Origin: Pseudomonadales bacterium
Lineage (GTDB): Bacteria; Pseudomonadota; Gammaproteobacteria; Pseudomonadales; UBA5518
DNA length: 64,000 nucleotides
Assembly (NCBI GenBank): GCA_022072145.1
Contig: JAJVIG010000002.1
Coordinates: forward strand, 186,448-250,447
Direction: 5' to 3'
In this document: piece after piece, positions 26,301-35,225 of the stretch
Numbering within the stretch: position 1 is the first letter of the stretch
How the letters are laid out: every line of letters begins with the position of its first letter
The notes under the pieces: model-generated
Told to the model about the DNA's origin: nothing
Seen by the model: only the letters and a program-made list of their open reading frames with translations
The model's database searches: none
Program-made: the position numbers and the translations under genes

Positions 26301-27910
26301 ATGGTAACGACACCATCGATTTCAGCTTCGGCACCCTGGGCGGAACGATCGACCTCTCGCCGGCGACTCAGACCTCGAACATCGACGGCGTGGTCGAGAC
26401 CTTCACCTCCTTCGAGAACGCGAACGGCTCGGCGGGCGCCGATACGATCATCGGATCGGTGGTTGCGAACATCCTCAACGGACTGGCGGGCACCGACACG
26501 ATCACCGGCGGTGACGGCAACGACACCATCGACGGCGGCAGCCAGAACGACACCCTGTCCGGTGATGCAGGCAACGACTCGATCAATGGCGGTACCGGGG
26601 CCGATGCGATGAGCGGTGGCACCGGCGACGACACCTACGTGGTCGATGCGGCCGGCGATACCGTCACCGAGGCGCTCGACGAGGGTGTGGACCTGGTGCG
26701 TAGCTCGATCACGCGCTCGCTGTGGGCGAACGTCGAGAACCTCACGCTGACCGGCGCCGCCGCGATCAACGGTACCGGCAACGGGTTGGACAACGTGATC
26801 ACCGGCAACGGCGCGGACAACGTGCTCGACGGCCTGGCGGGCAACGACACCTTGCTCGGCGCAGCCGGTCTGGACACCCTGCTCGGCGGGACGGGGAACG
26901 ACGAACTGAACGGTGGCGCCGGCGCCGACTCGATGGAGGGCGGCAACGGCAACGACACCTACATCGTCGACAACGCCGGTGACGCGGTCTCCGAGGCCGC
27001 GGGAGCGGGAACCGGTGTCGACACGGTGGAAAGCTCGGTCACGCACACGCTGGGTGCCAACGTCGAGAAGCTGACGCTGACCGGATCGGCCGCGATCAAC
27101 GGCACCGGCAACGCGCTGGCCAACACGCTGACCGGCAACACCGGGGCCAATGCGCTGGCCGGCGCGGGAGGCGCCGACACGCTGGTCGGCGGGCTGGGCA
27201 ACGATACGCTCGACGGTGGCGCCGGCGCCGACTCGATGAGCGGTGGCGGTGGCAACGATACCTATGTGGTCGACGACGCCGCGGATACCGTCAACGAACT
27301 CGCGGGGCAGGGCAGTGACACCGTGCAGAGTTCACTGGCGAGCTACACCCTGACCGCCAACGTCGAGAAGCTCACGCTGACAGGATCTGCCGACATCGAT
27401 GGTACCGGCAACGCGGCGAACAACACGCTGACCGGGAACACGGGAGCGAACGATCTGGTCGGGGCCGGTGGCAACGACACGATCAACGCCGGTGCCGGCA
27501 ACGACGGGCTGGTCGGCGATGCCGGCAACGACCGCCTGTTCGGCAAGGCCGGCAACGACACGCTGACCGGTGGCGCCGGCAACGATCTGTTCGTGTTCGA
27601 CACGGCGCTGAACGCGGTGAGCAACGTCGACACGATCGCGGACTTCGTGAGCGGCGCGGACAAGGTCCAGATCGAGAACGCGGTGTTCAGCGCGTTCGCG
27701 GCGGCCGGCGCCCTGCCGGCCGGGACCTTCGTGGCCAACGCCAGCGGCACCGCGGTCGATGCCAACGACTACCTCGTGTACGACAACGACGGCGTGGGCG
27801 CCGGCAACCTGTACTACGACGCCGACGGCAACGGTGCCGGCGCCGCGGTGCTGTTCGCGGTGCTCACCGGCGCACCGGTGCTGGTCGCGGGCGACTTCGC
27901 GGTCATCTGA
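23378..27910 (+). CDS. Giant RTX (calcium-binding nonapeptide repeat) protein, secreted type I substrate
   Basis: A 1510-residue protein built almost wholly of GGxGxDxLx-type nonapeptides, which bind Ca2+ in a parallel beta-roll outside the cell. There is no N-terminal signal peptide and no recognisable enzymatic domain. Residues about 86-960 contain five copies of a larger unit (see the repeat entry). Residues about 1080-1390 contain three copies of another unit (GNDTYVVDDAADTV...ANVEKLTLTGSADIDGTGN). The last 130 residues (NDLFVFDTALNAVSNVDTI, then AVLFAVLTGAPVLVAGDFAVI) match the C-terminal region of serralysin-type type I secretion substrates. The ATG at 23378 follows CGGGAG. The stop overlaps the convergent aminopeptidase stop by eight bases. 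No type I exporter genes are in the window. An adhesin, S-layer or biofilm role is inference. Confidence 0.88.
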   Translation: MANIYGDAGNNSLPGTSSADYIVGYAGNDTLDGLEGNDYLDGGTGNDVLLGGLGNDTLDAGTGADSVSGGDGDDDVYVTVDNVGVEGGAGYDQLFYAANAVDLVIDLAAIGFEWVRTGAGNDTIDGSGVAVGVHIESQDGNDSLLGSASNDYLAAGDGSNTAIGGLGNDSAYGGDGADVLDGGDGTDNLYGYAGNDSLNGGAANDYLDAGSGDDTLDGGDGNDYLIGGTGSDGLTGGAGNDTLDGNYGSDTFDAGDGDDDVYVSDEYVSVQGGAGYDQLFIYYRESDRDIALNLADTGFEWVRSEAGNDTLDGSGKTEALYLETKAGADSVLGGSGNDTIYAGGGDNVLVGNDGNDALYGGNGSETISGGLGNDYIVAYAGANSISGGDGTDNISTAGIWDDTITGGDGNDTIDAVGGADVIDAGTGNDIVTVDGNVVLASLQGGEGSDRLYVNGILGITLDLSASGFEDVRASDGADSLNGAAHIVALYVEGNLGDDTLIGGSADDRLYGEGGSASLAGNAGNDSLYGGEGDDTIDGGLGNDYILGYAGSNSIGGGDGADSITTQTEADTISGGDGNDTIDAGGGSDVVDAGAGNDTVTIDGDAVLAPLQGGIGSDRLYVNGIKGVVIDMAARGFEDVRGSEGADSIDGSGLALALYIEGNGGNDTVIGGSENDRIYGEGGSNSIAGNNGDDSLYGSDLRDTLLGGLGNDTLYAYAGANSVDGGDGNDYIVAEIGNDTLIGGAGNDTIQAGSGADRVESGDGNDEIYVTGDVLIGVLQAGSGTDRLWVAGNKGVVINLLNKGIEDLRGSDGADNVNGSGQVVALYVEGNLGNDTLTGGSADDRLYGEGGSNSVTGNNGNDTLGGGEGADTLNGGIGNDNLSSYEGADSLNGGEGNDTIDAGEEADTVAAGDGADVVYGDNGNDTINGDIGNDSLYGGGNADRLLGGDGDDRLEGETGNDFIQGGTGIDTMLGGYGNDTIDFSFGTLGGTIDLSPATQTSNIDGVVETFTSFENANGSAGADTIIGSVVANILNGLAGTDTITGGDGNDTIDGGSQNDTLSGDAGNDSINGGTGADAMSGGTGDDTYVVDAAGDTVTEALDEGVDLVRSSITRSLWANVENLTLTGAAAINGTGNGLDNVITGNGADNVLDGLAGNDTLLGAAGLDTLLGGTGNDELNGGAGADSMEGGNGNDTYIVDNAGDAVSEAAGAGTGVDTVESSVTHTLGANVEKLTLTGSAAINGTGNALANTLTGNTGANALAGAGGADTLVGGLGNDTLDGGAGADSMSGGGGNDTYVVDDAADTVNELAGQGSDTVQSSLASYTLTANVEKLTLTGSADIDGTGNAANNTLTGNTGANDLVGAGGNDTINAGAGNDGLVGDAGNDRLFGKAGNDTLTGGAGNDLFVFDTALNAVSNVDTIADFVSGADKVQIENAVFSAFAAAGALPAGTFVANASGTAVDANDYLVYDNDGVGAGNLYYDADGNGAGAAVLFAVLTGAPVLVAGDFAVI
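23633..26215 (+). repeat. Five tandem coding modules of about 168 residues inside the RTX gene
   Basis: A marker segment (Q/E-GG-x-G-x-D-x-L, then a hydrophobic strand, G-F/I-E-x-V/L-R, A-D-S, L-Y-x-E-G-N) begins at 23633, 24188, 24704, 25208 and 25712. Spacings are 555, 516, 504 and 504 bases, so the last modules repeat at exactly 168 codons. Each module joins one strand-rich non-RTX segment to a run of nonapeptides. Similarity is highest between modules three, four and five, which points to recent in-frame duplication. Confidence 0.8.
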
Positions 27911-29690
27911 GCGCGCGCGTCGCACGCTCCAGCCAGTGACGATCGGTCCCCTCGAGCAGGGGGCCGATCGTCTCACGTACCAAGCGGTGGTATTCGTCCA
28001 GCCACGCCGTCTCGGATTCGGTGAGCAACGCCGCGTCGAGCAGCCGGCGGTCGAAGGGCACCAGTGTCAGCGCCTCGAATCCGAACATCGGGCGCTCGCC
28101 GCCGGCCGGGGTCGCAGCGGCCGTGACCAGCACCAGGTTCTCGTGACGTATCCCGAACGCGCCTTCGCGGTAATAGCCCGGCTCGTCGCTGAGCACCATG
28201 CCGGGGCGCAGCGCGACCGCGTTGCCTGCCTTGCCGATGCGCTGCGGTCCTTCGTGCACGCTGAGGAAACAGCCCACGCCGTGGCCGGTGCCGTGGTCGT
28301 AGTCGAAACCCTGCCGCCACAGGAACTGGCGCGCCAGCACGTCGAGCTGGCTGCCGGTGGTGCCTTCCGGAAAGCGCGCGCGGGCGAGCGCGATATGCCC
28401 CTTCATCACCAGCGTGGCGAGCCGGCGCACCTCGGCGCCGGGATCGCCGATCGCGACCGTGCGCGTGATGTCGGTGGTACCGTCGAGGTACTGCGCGCCA
28501 CTGTCGACCAGGTACACCGAGTCCATCGTGAGCCGGCCCGGCGTGCTGTCGCTGTGGCGGTAATGGCACAGCGCGGCGTTCGCGCCGGCGGCCGAGATGG
28601 TGTCGAAGCTCAAGTCGTGGAAGCGTTCACCGCCGGCACGCAGTGCGTGCAACCGCTCGGCCAGCACGGCCTCGTCGTGCAGGCGGCCGGCGTCCACCTC
28701 GGCATCCAGCCACGCCAGGAAGCGCACCATCGCGATCGCGTCGCGGCGGTGCGCGGCGCGCATGCCGGCGATCTCGGCGGCGTTCTTGCACGCCTTGGGC
28801 AGCAGCACCGGGTCGGGGGCCTCGACGACTTCCGCGCCGTGGGCTTCCAGCCGCAGTCGGCACCACGCGTTGGTGGTCTCGGGGTCGAGCAGCACGCGCT
28901 TGCCGGCCAGGCGCGCCAGGGCGGTGTCCAACGCGTCTGCGCTCAGCACGCCGACGCCCTCGCCGGCGTGCACCGCGAAGCCCGCGGGAAGTTTGCGTGG
29001 GTCGGTGAACACCTCGAGGCGGCCGTCGGCGTGCAGCAGCGCGTGCGCCAGCACCAGCGGCAGGTGCGGCACGTCGTGTCCACGCAGGTTCAGCAGCCAG
29101 GCGACCGAATCGGGAGCGAAGATGAGCGCTGCGTCGGCGGCCTGCGACCCGAGCTGCGTCGCGATCTCGCGGCGCTTGTCGGCGCTGGAGCGGCCGGTGA
29201 GTTCGCTGTCCAGCAGCAGTGCCGGCTCCACCGGTGCCGGCGGCCGGTCGTGCCAGCAGGAGTCGACCAGATTGTCGTCGAGTGCGACCAGCTGCACGCC
29301 GCGGCGTGCCAGCGTGGCCGCGGTCGTCTTGTGCCACGCCGCCGTGTGCAGGCGCGGGTCGTGGCCGACGCGCGCTCCCGCCGGGAGGCGATCGGCCAGC
29401 CACGCGGCGTGCGGTTCCTCGATCAGGTGGTGGTATTCGAACAGCGTGGCCGGCGTCTGCTGGCGCACCTGCACGGTGTAGCGGCCGTCGACGAAAATCG
29501 CTGCCTTGTCCGGCAGCACGATCGCGAGTCCGGCCGAGCCGCCGAAGCCGCTCAGCCAGCGCAGCCGCTCGTTGCGTTCCGGCAGGTATTCGCCGAGGTA
29601 TTCGTCGGCGCGCGGTACCAGCAGCGCGGCCAGCTGCTGCGCGTGCATCGCCGCGCGTACCGCGGCCAGCCGGTTTGCGATCGTGTCCAT
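27903..29690 (-). CDS. Xaa-Pro aminopeptidase (aminopeptidase P, M24B, three-domain type)
   Basis: A 595-residue cytosolic metallopeptidase that removes N-terminal residues preceding proline. The length matches three-domain aminopeptidase P, with two creatinase-like N-terminal domains, rather than the 440-residue PepP form. Metal ligands are visible: the two Asp of VDSGAQYLDGTTDITRT, His of GTGHGVGCFLS, Glu of LSDEPGYY and Glu of RHENLVLV. The ATG overlaps the stop of the aldehyde dehydrogenase gene by one base (TGATG), so the two are coupled. The 3' end overlaps the RTX gene tail to tail. Confidence 0.92.
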   Translation of the reverse strand: MDTIANRLAAVRAAMHAQQLAALLVPRADEYLGEYLPERNERLRWLSGFGGSAGLAIVLPDKAAIFVDGRYTVQVRQQTPATLFEYHHLIEEPHAAWLADRLPAGARVGHDPRLHTAAWHKTTAATLARRGVQLVALDDNLVDSCWHDRPPAPVEPALLLDSELTGRSSADKRREIATQLGSQAADAALIFAPDSVAWLLNLRGHDVPHLPLVLAHALLHADGRLEVFTDPRKLPAGFAVHAGEGVGVLSADALDTALARLAGKRVLLDPETTNAWCRLRLEAHGAEVVEAPDPVLLPKACKNAAEIAGMRAAHRRDAIAMVRFLAWLDAEVDAGRLHDEAVLAERLHALRAGGERFHDLSFDTISAAGANAALCHYRHSDSTPGRLTMDSVYLVDSGAQYLDGTTDITRTVAIGDPGAEVRRLATLVMKGHIALARARFPEGTTGSQLDVLARQFLWRQGFDYDHGTGHGVGCFLSVHEGPQRIGKAGNAVALRPGMVLSDEPGYYREGAFGIRHENLVLVTAAATPAGGERPMFGFEALTLVPFDRRLLDAALLTESETAWLDEYHRLVRETIGPLLEGTDRHWLERATRALR

Positions 29691-31150
29691 CACGCGATTC
29701 CGCCCATGCAGAGGTACTTGATCTCGAGGTAGTCGTCGATGCCGTACTTCGAACCCTCGCGGCCCTGGCCGGACTCCTTCATGCCGCCGAACGGCGCGAC
29801 CTCGGTCGAGATGATGCCTTCGTTGATGCCCACGATGCCGTATTCGAGCCCTTCGGCCACGCGCCAGACGCGGCCGATGTCGCGCGCGTAGAAGTATGCG
29901 GCGAGGCCGAACGGCGTGTCGTTGGCGAGCGCGATCGCCTCGGCCTCGGTGTGGAAGCGCAGCACCGGCGCGACCGGGCCGAAGATCTCCTCGTTGAACA
30001 CCCGCATCGCGGGCGTCACGCCGGTGAGGATCGTCGGCTCCACGAAGCCGCCGCCCAGCGTCGAGCGGCGTCCGCCGCACAGCACGAGGGCGCCGCGTTC
30101 GCGCGCGTCGTCGACCATCGCGAGCACCGCGTCGGCGGCGGCCTCGTCGATCAGCGGCCCCATCGTGACGCCTTCCTCGGCGCCGTCACCGAGGCGGAAC
30201 CCGGCCACCGCCGTCGCGAGCCGGTGCGTGAACTCCTCGTACACGCCGTCCTGCACCAGCAGCCGGTTCGCGCACACACAGGTCTGGCCCGCGTTGCGGT
30301 ATTTGGACGCCATGGCGCCGGCCACCGCGGCGTCGAGGTCGGCGTCGTCGAAGACGATGAACGGCGCGTTGCCGCCCAGCTCCATCGAGGTGCGCTTGAC
30401 GGTCGCCGCGCACTTCGCCATCAGTTCCTTGCCCACCGGCGTCGAGCCGGTGAAGGTCAGCTTGCGCACCAGCGGATTCGCGCACAGTTCGTCGCCGATT
30501 TCCCGCGTGCGCCCGCACAGCATGTTCAGCACGCCGGGCGGGAAGCCTGCACGTTCGGCCAGCACCGCGATCGCGAGCGCCGACAGTGGGGTATTGTTGG
30601 CGGGCTTGCACACCACCGTGCAGCCGGCGGCCAGCGCCGGGCCGATCTTGCGCCCCAGCATCGCGCTCGGGAAGTTCCACGGGGTGATGCAGGCGACCAC
30701 GCCGATCGGCTGCTTGACGACCACGATGCGCTTGTCGGCGGCGTGCGCCGGGATGGTGTCGCCGTAGACGCGCCTTGCCTCCTCGGCGAACCAGTCGATG
30801 AAGCTCGCGCTGTAGGCGATCTCGCCGCGTGCCTCGGCCAGCGGCTTGCCCTGCTCGGCGGTCAGGATGCGCGCCAGATCCTCCTGGTGCGCCAGCATCA
30901 GGTCGAACAGCCGCCGCAGCAGCCGCGCGCGTTCCTTGGCGGTGCGCCCGGCCCAGTCCTGCTGCACGCGACCGGCGGCCTCGATCGCGCGCCGTGTCTC
31001 GGCGGCACCGCAGCACGCCACTTCGGCGATCGTCGCACCGTTGGCCGGGTTCGCCACCGCGAGGCGGCTGCCGTCGTCCGCGTCCGTCCAGTGGCCGTCG
31101 ATGTACGCCTGGCCGCGCAGCAGCGCGGGGTCGTCGAGCGTAGTGAGCAT
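29690..31150 (-). CDS. gabD: Succinate-semialdehyde dehydrogenase (NAD(P)+)
   Basis: A 486-residue aldehyde dehydrogenase close to E. coli GabD (482). Diagnostic segments are ITPWNFPSAMLGRKIGPAL, VRKLTFTGSTPVGKEL, the Glu loop MELGGNAPFIVFDDADLDAA and the catalytic Cys in NAGQTCVCANR. It would oxidise succinate semialdehyde to succinate in the GABA shunt. AAGGAA lies eight bases before the ATG. The matching transaminase gene is not adjacent but lies at 37714. Other semialdehydes are possible substrates for this family. Confidence 0.9.
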   Translation of the reverse strand: MLTTLDDPALLRGQAYIDGHWTDADDGSRLAVANPANGATIAEVACCGAAETRRAIEAAGRVQQDWAGRTAKERARLLRRLFDLMLAHQEDLARILTAEQGKPLAEARGEIAYSASFIDWFAEEARRVYGDTIPAHAADKRIVVVKQPIGVVACITPWNFPSAMLGRKIGPALAAGCTVVCKPANNTPLSALAIAVLAERAGFPPGVLNMLCGRTREIGDELCANPLVRKLTFTGSTPVGKELMAKCAATVKRTSMELGGNAPFIVFDDADLDAAVAGAMASKYRNAGQTCVCANRLLVQDGVYEEFTHRLATAVAGFRLGDGAEEGVTMGPLIDEAAADAVLAMVDDARERGALVLCGGRRSTLGGGFVEPTILTGVTPAMRVFNEEIFGPVAPVLRFHTEAEAIALANDTPFGLAAYFYARDIGRVWRVAEGLEYGIVGINEGIISTEVAPFGGMKESGQGREGSKYGIDDYLEIKYLCMGGIA

Positions 31151-31289
31151 GGCGGATTCCTTGCCGGGTACGATGCGGGGAGTGTAGCGGTCCCGGCGAT
31201 CACCGCAACAGCGCGAACCCGCGGCGCGGCGCCGTCGCGCCCGGCGTACTAGACTTGCCACGTGATCAACGCGCAGGACGCATTCGCAC

Positions 31290-34200
31290 GTGATCGGTAT
31301 CAGTGGGCAATTGCGCCGCATTCCGTTGCTGGAAAACCGTGGGATGGCGCTGCCGCAGCGCGCGGCGGCGCGTGCCTCGGCGGCCGCGCGGCGCCAACGT
31401 TCCGGGCGCAGCTTGCGCCTGCTCGCCTCGGTGTTGCGCATCACCTCCGGCGTGATCCTGCTCGCGGGCAGCGTCACGCTCGGCTGGCTCGGCTACGGGG
31501 AGATGCGCCAGTCGCGCTGGCAGGCACGCTGGCTGACGGACTTCGCGTCCGCGATCACGTACCACGTGGAGCCGGGGCCGGCGAGCGAGCCGCTGCGACC
31601 CGACCGGGGACCGTACGACATCCGGCTCGGCTACGCGCGGCTGCCGCAGTTCGGTGAACGCCTCCGGGAGGCTGGCTTCGCAGTGACGCGCCAGGCCGTG
31701 CCGTCGCGGCGCATGAGCGAACTGGCCGCGCACGGGCTGTTCAATGTGTACCCCGAGAAGACCCGGACGGGACTGCGGCTGTTCGACGCTTCCGGTGCCC
31801 CGATCCAGCGCGCGCTGTATCCGCGCAACGTCTACGCGGACTTCGCCGCGATCCCGCCGCTGGTGGTGCGTACGCTGCTGTACGTGGAGGACCGCGAACT
31901 GCTCGACCCGGCCCGCCCGTACCTGAACCCGGTCGTCGACTGGGAGCGCATGGCGGTGGCGGTGGGTCAGCAGGCGCTCAAGTCGCTGGGCCGCGACCAG
32001 AAGGTGGTCGGTGCCAGCACGCTGGCCACGCAGCTCGAGAAGTTCCGCCACTCGCCGGAAGGCATCACGCGCGATGCGCGCGACAAGCTGGTGCAGATGG
32101 CGTCGGCCAGCCTGCGCGTGTACCGACAGGGCGAACGGACGCTGCCGGCACGCCAGCGGCTGGTGCTGGATTACCTGAATTCCCTGCCGCTCGCGGCGCA
32201 GCGTGGCTACGGCGAGGTTTCCAGCCTCGGCGACGGCATCGAGTCGTGGTTCGGTGCCGGCTTCGCCGAAACGAACCGGGTGCTCGCCGACGAGGGCGCT
32301 CCGCTCGCCGAGCGCGCGTTGCACTACAAGCGGGTGCTGGCGCTGATCCTCGCGGTGCGCCGCCCCAGCCATTACCTGACCGGCGACGGTGCCGCGCTGG
32401 CAGCGCTGGCCGACAGCTACCTGCGCCGCATGAGCGTCGAGGGTGTGATCCCGCGCGCGCTGGCCGACGCCGCCCAGCGCGTGCCGCTCGGGCTGCGCGC
32501 CCGAGCGGGGGCCTCGCCGGTGCCGGACTTCACGCGCCAGAAGGGACTCAACCTGGCGCGCAACGAACTGCTGTCGCTGCTCGGGGTGCGCAGCCTGTAC
32601 GAACTCGACCGCCTCGACCTCGCGGTCACCACCACGCTGGACGCGGCGGTGCAGCGTGAGGTGACGGAATTCCTGCGCGGCCTGGCGGACCGGCAACGCA
32701 TCCGCGAGCTCGGCCTGGAAGGCGAACGCCTGCTGCGCGCCAGCGATCCGGCGCGTGTGATCTACAGCCTCACGCTCTACGAACGCGGCGCCGGGGCGAA
32801 CCGGTTGCGCATCAACGCCGACAACCTCGACCAGCCGCTGGACATCAACTCCGGCGCACGGCTGGACCTGGGGTCCACGGCGAAACTGCGCACGCTGCTG
32901 AGCTGGCTGGAATCGATCGCCGAGGTGCACGGGCAGGCCGCCGCGGCCGCCGGGCCGTTGCAGGCGCGCGCCGCGCTGCACCCGCGTGACCGCCTGAGTG
33001 CCTGGGTGTACGAGCACCTGGCGGCGCATCCGGGCGCGACGCTGCAGGAGACGCTGGAGGCGGCGATGCTTCGGCGCTATTCCGCCTCGACCGCGCAGCT
33101 GTTCTACACCGGTGGCGGTGCGCACCGTTTCGCGAACTTCGAGCGCCGCGACGACCACGCGGTGCTCGACGTCGCCGAGGCGATGCGCCGCTCGGTGAAC
33201 CTGGTGTTCATCCGCATGATGCGCGAAGTCATCGACCACTACATGTATCGCGCGCCCTCGACCACCGCGCGCTTGCTCGAGAATGCGGACGACCCCGGGC
33301 GCGACGAATACCTGCGCCGCTTCGCCGATCGCGAGGGAACGGTGTTCCTGCGTCGCTTCTACCGCAAGTACCGCGGCCTCGGCGCCGACGAGGCGCTGCA
33401 CGCGCTGCTCGACGGCGTGCGCGTGACGCCGCGCGCGTTGGTGGTGACGGTGCGCACGGTGCGCCCCGAGCTCGACGCCGAGGGGCTGAGGCCCTGGTTC
33501 GAGCGTCACCTGCCCGACGAGGTGCCGTCCGCGGAGGAGCTCGCCTCGCTGTACCAGCGCTACGCACCGCAGAAATTCGACCTCAACGACCGCGGCTACC
33601 TGGCGCGCGTGCACCCGCTCGAACTGTGGCTGCTCGACTACCTGCACCGGCACCCGGAGGCCGGCGAACGCGAGGTGATCGACGCCGGTGCCGAGGTGCG
33701 CCAGGAGGTCTACGCGTGGCTGATGAAGACCAGCCGCCGCCGCGCGCAGGACCGCCGCATCCTGGACCTGCTCGAGATCGAGGCCTTCCAGGAGCTGCAC
33801 CGGCAGTGGCGCACCCTCGGCTATCCATTCGCCTCGCTGACGCCCTCGCTGGCCACCTCGATCGGCAGCTCGGGCGATCGCCCTGCCGCGCTCGCGGAGC
33901 TGATGGGCATCATCGTCAACGACGGACTGCGCTACCCTTCGCGGCTGGTCGGCGAGTTGCACTTCGCCGCCGGCACGCCGTACGAGGTGGTGCATGCGGC
34001 CGTTCCCGCCACCGGGCGGCGCGCCCTGCAGCCGGAGGTGGCCGCGGTCGCGCGCGCGGCCTTGCTCGACGTGGTCGGGACGGGCACCGCGCGCGCGCTG
34101 CAGCCCGCGCTGATGCGCGCCGACGGCTCGCGCCACCTGGTCGGCGGCAAGACCGGCACCGGAGACCACCGCTTCGAGGTCTACGCGGGCCCGGGGAGGC

Positions 34201-34397
34201 TGGTCGAGTCGCGGGTGGTGAACCGCGTGGCGACCTTCGTGTTCCTGATCGACGACCGCTTCTTCGGCACCATCACGGCCTTCGTTCCGGGCGCCGAGGC
34301 CGCGCAGTACGAATTCACCAGCGGGCTGCCGGTGCGTCTGCTCGGCGCGCTGATGCCTGCGCTGGCGCCGCTGCTCGATGCGCCGCCGCGCGAGTGA
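31290..34397 (+). CDS. Bifunctional penicillin-binding protein (GT51 transglycosylase/transpeptidase) with long insertion
   Basis: A 1035-residue peptidoglycan synthase. One membrane anchor lies near residues 46-66. The GT51 domain has the catalytic Glu in LLYVEDRELLD and GASTLATQLEKF. The transpeptidase triad is S529-T-A-K532, S635-V-N637 and K954-T-G956. The SxN-to-KTG distance is about 317 residues, roughly twice the usual; an Arg/Glu-rich segment fills it (about residues 650-850). The start is uncertain: GTG at 31290 gives 1035 residues and ATG at 31344 gives 1017; neither has a strong ribosome-binding site. It is divergent from gabD and converges on an SDR gene with a 10-base gap. Confidence 0.85.
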   Translation: MIGISGQLRRIPLLENRGMALPQRAAARASAAARRQRSGRSLRLLASVLRITSGVILLAGSVTLGWLGYGEMRQSRWQARWLTDFASAITYHVEPGPASEPLRPDRGPYDIRLGYARLPQFGERLREAGFAVTRQAVPSRRMSELAAHGLFNVYPEKTRTGLRLFDASGAPIQRALYPRNVYADFAAIPPLVVRTLLYVEDRELLDPARPYLNPVVDWERMAVAVGQQALKSLGRDQKVVGASTLATQLEKFRHSPEGITRDARDKLVQMASASLRVYRQGERTLPARQRLVLDYLNSLPLAAQRGYGEVSSLGDGIESWFGAGFAETNRVLADEGAPLAERALHYKRVLALILAVRRPSHYLTGDGAALAALADSYLRRMSVEGVIPRALADAAQRVPLGLRARAGASPVPDFTRQKGLNLARNELLSLLGVRSLYELDRLDLAVTTTLDAAVQREVTEFLRGLADRQRIRELGLEGERLLRASDPARVIYSLTLYERGAGANRLRINADNLDQPLDINSGARLDLGSTAKLRTLLSWLESIAEVHGQAAAAAGPLQARAALHPRDRLSAWVYEHLAAHPGATLQETLEAAMLRRYSASTAQLFYTGGGAHRFANFERRDDHAVLDVAEAMRRSVNLVFIRMMREVIDHYMYRAPSTTARLLENADDPGRDEYLRRFADREGTVFLRRFYRKYRGLGADEALHALLDGVRVTPRALVVTVRTVRPELDAEGLRPWFERHLPDEVPSAEELASLYQRYAPQKFDLNDRGYLARVHPLELWLLDYLHRHPEAGEREVIDAGAEVRQEVYAWLMKTSRRRAQDRRILDLLEIEAFQELHRQWRTLGYPFASLTPSLATSIGSSGDRPAALAELMGIIVNDGLRYPSRLVGELHFAAGTPYEVVHAAVPATGRRALQPEVAAVARAALLDVVGTGTARALQPALMRADGSRHLVGGKTGTGDHRFEVYAGPGRLVESRVVNRVATFVFLIDDRFFGTITAFVPGAEAAQYEFTSGLPVRLLGALMPALAPLLDAPPRE

Positions 34398-34407
34398 GCG
34401 GTCGTCC

Positions 34408-35157
34408 TCAGGAGCCCAGCATCATCAGGCCGCCGTCGACCGCGAGCGTCTGTCCGGTCACGAAGCGCGAATCGTCGCTGACCAGGAACGCGAGTACCGG
34501 CGCGAGGTCGCGCAGCGCATCGCCCATGCGGCCGCCGAGCGGGATCAACGCCGCGAGGCGGGCGTCCATCGCGGCCAGCGAGGCGCTGTCCAGCGTGGCG
34601 CGCTGGCGCTCGAAGATGTCGGTGTGGATCGCCGGGGCGACGCAGTTCACGCGCACTCCGTAGCGGCCCCACTCGAGCGCCACGCTGCGCGTCCATGCCA
34701 TCACGGCGCCGCGCGAGGCCGCGTAGACCGCATTGCCGGCGAAGCCGCGCACGCCTTCGACCGAACCCATGTTGACGATCGAGCCGCCGTGTTCGCGCAG
34801 GTGGCGGAACGCCGCCTGGTTGGTCCAGGCGGTGGCGCGTGCGTTGGTGTCCATCAGCGTGTCCCAGTCCGTGTCGGTGACCTCGTGCGCGGCGCGGCTG
34901 CCGTGCGCGCCTGCCGCGTGCACCATGGCGTCGAGTCCGCCGAGCGCAGCGACCAGTTCGTCGAACACCCGTCCCGCCTCGGCCCGGTCGGTGATGTCGC
35001 AGCGCGCGGCGGGTACGTCGGGCGGCAGCTCGGGGGCATTGCGGTTGAACGTGGTCGCGACGCGCGCGCCGCATTCCGTGAACAGGCGCACCGCCGCGTT
35101 GCCGATGCCGCCGGCGCCGCCGGTGACGATGATCCGCTTGCCGTCGAGTCGTTGCAT
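34408..35157 (-). CDS. SDR family protein with Tyr-x3-Arg in place of Tyr-x3-Lys
   Basis: A 249-residue classical SDR fold with TGGAGGIGNAAVRLF, DITDRAEAG, VHAAGAHG, VNMGSVEG, APAIHTDIF and the C-terminal VTGQTLAVDGG. The active-site helix reads YAASRGA, so the usual catalytic Lys is Arg; the codon is CGC. Activity may be reduced or altered. GGAGA lies nine bases before the ATG. It converges on the penicillin-binding-protein gene. Function is unknown; dehydrogenase activity is not certain. Confidence 0.85.
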   Translation of the reverse strand: MQRLDGKRIIVTGGAGGIGNAAVRLFTECGARVATTFNRNAPELPPDVPAARCDITDRAEAGRVFDELVAALGGLDAMVHAAGAHGSRAAHEVTDTDWDTLMDTNARATAWTNQAAFRHLREHGGSIVNMGSVEGVRGFAGNAVYAASRGAVMAWTRSVALEWGRYGVRVNCVAPAIHTDIFERQRATLDSASLAAMDARLAALIPLGGRMGDALRDLAPVLAFLVSDDSRFVTGQTLAVDGGLMMLGS

Positions 35158-35225
35158 TGCCGGTTCTCCGTAGCAGTGGTTCGGGGCCCTTATACAACAG
35201 GCATGGCCGCCGGGCGATCCAGTGC

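Noticed and set aside
23633..27600. Regular repeats that could suggest a CRISPR or satellite array
   Set aside because: The repeats stay in one open frame and encode GGxGxDxLx nonapeptides; there are no short fixed repeats with unique spacers.
31266..34169. Open frame of 967 codons opposite the penicillin-binding-protein gene
   Set aside because: The plus strand carries intact S-T-A-K, S-V-N and K-T-G motifs; the minus frame has only biased composition.
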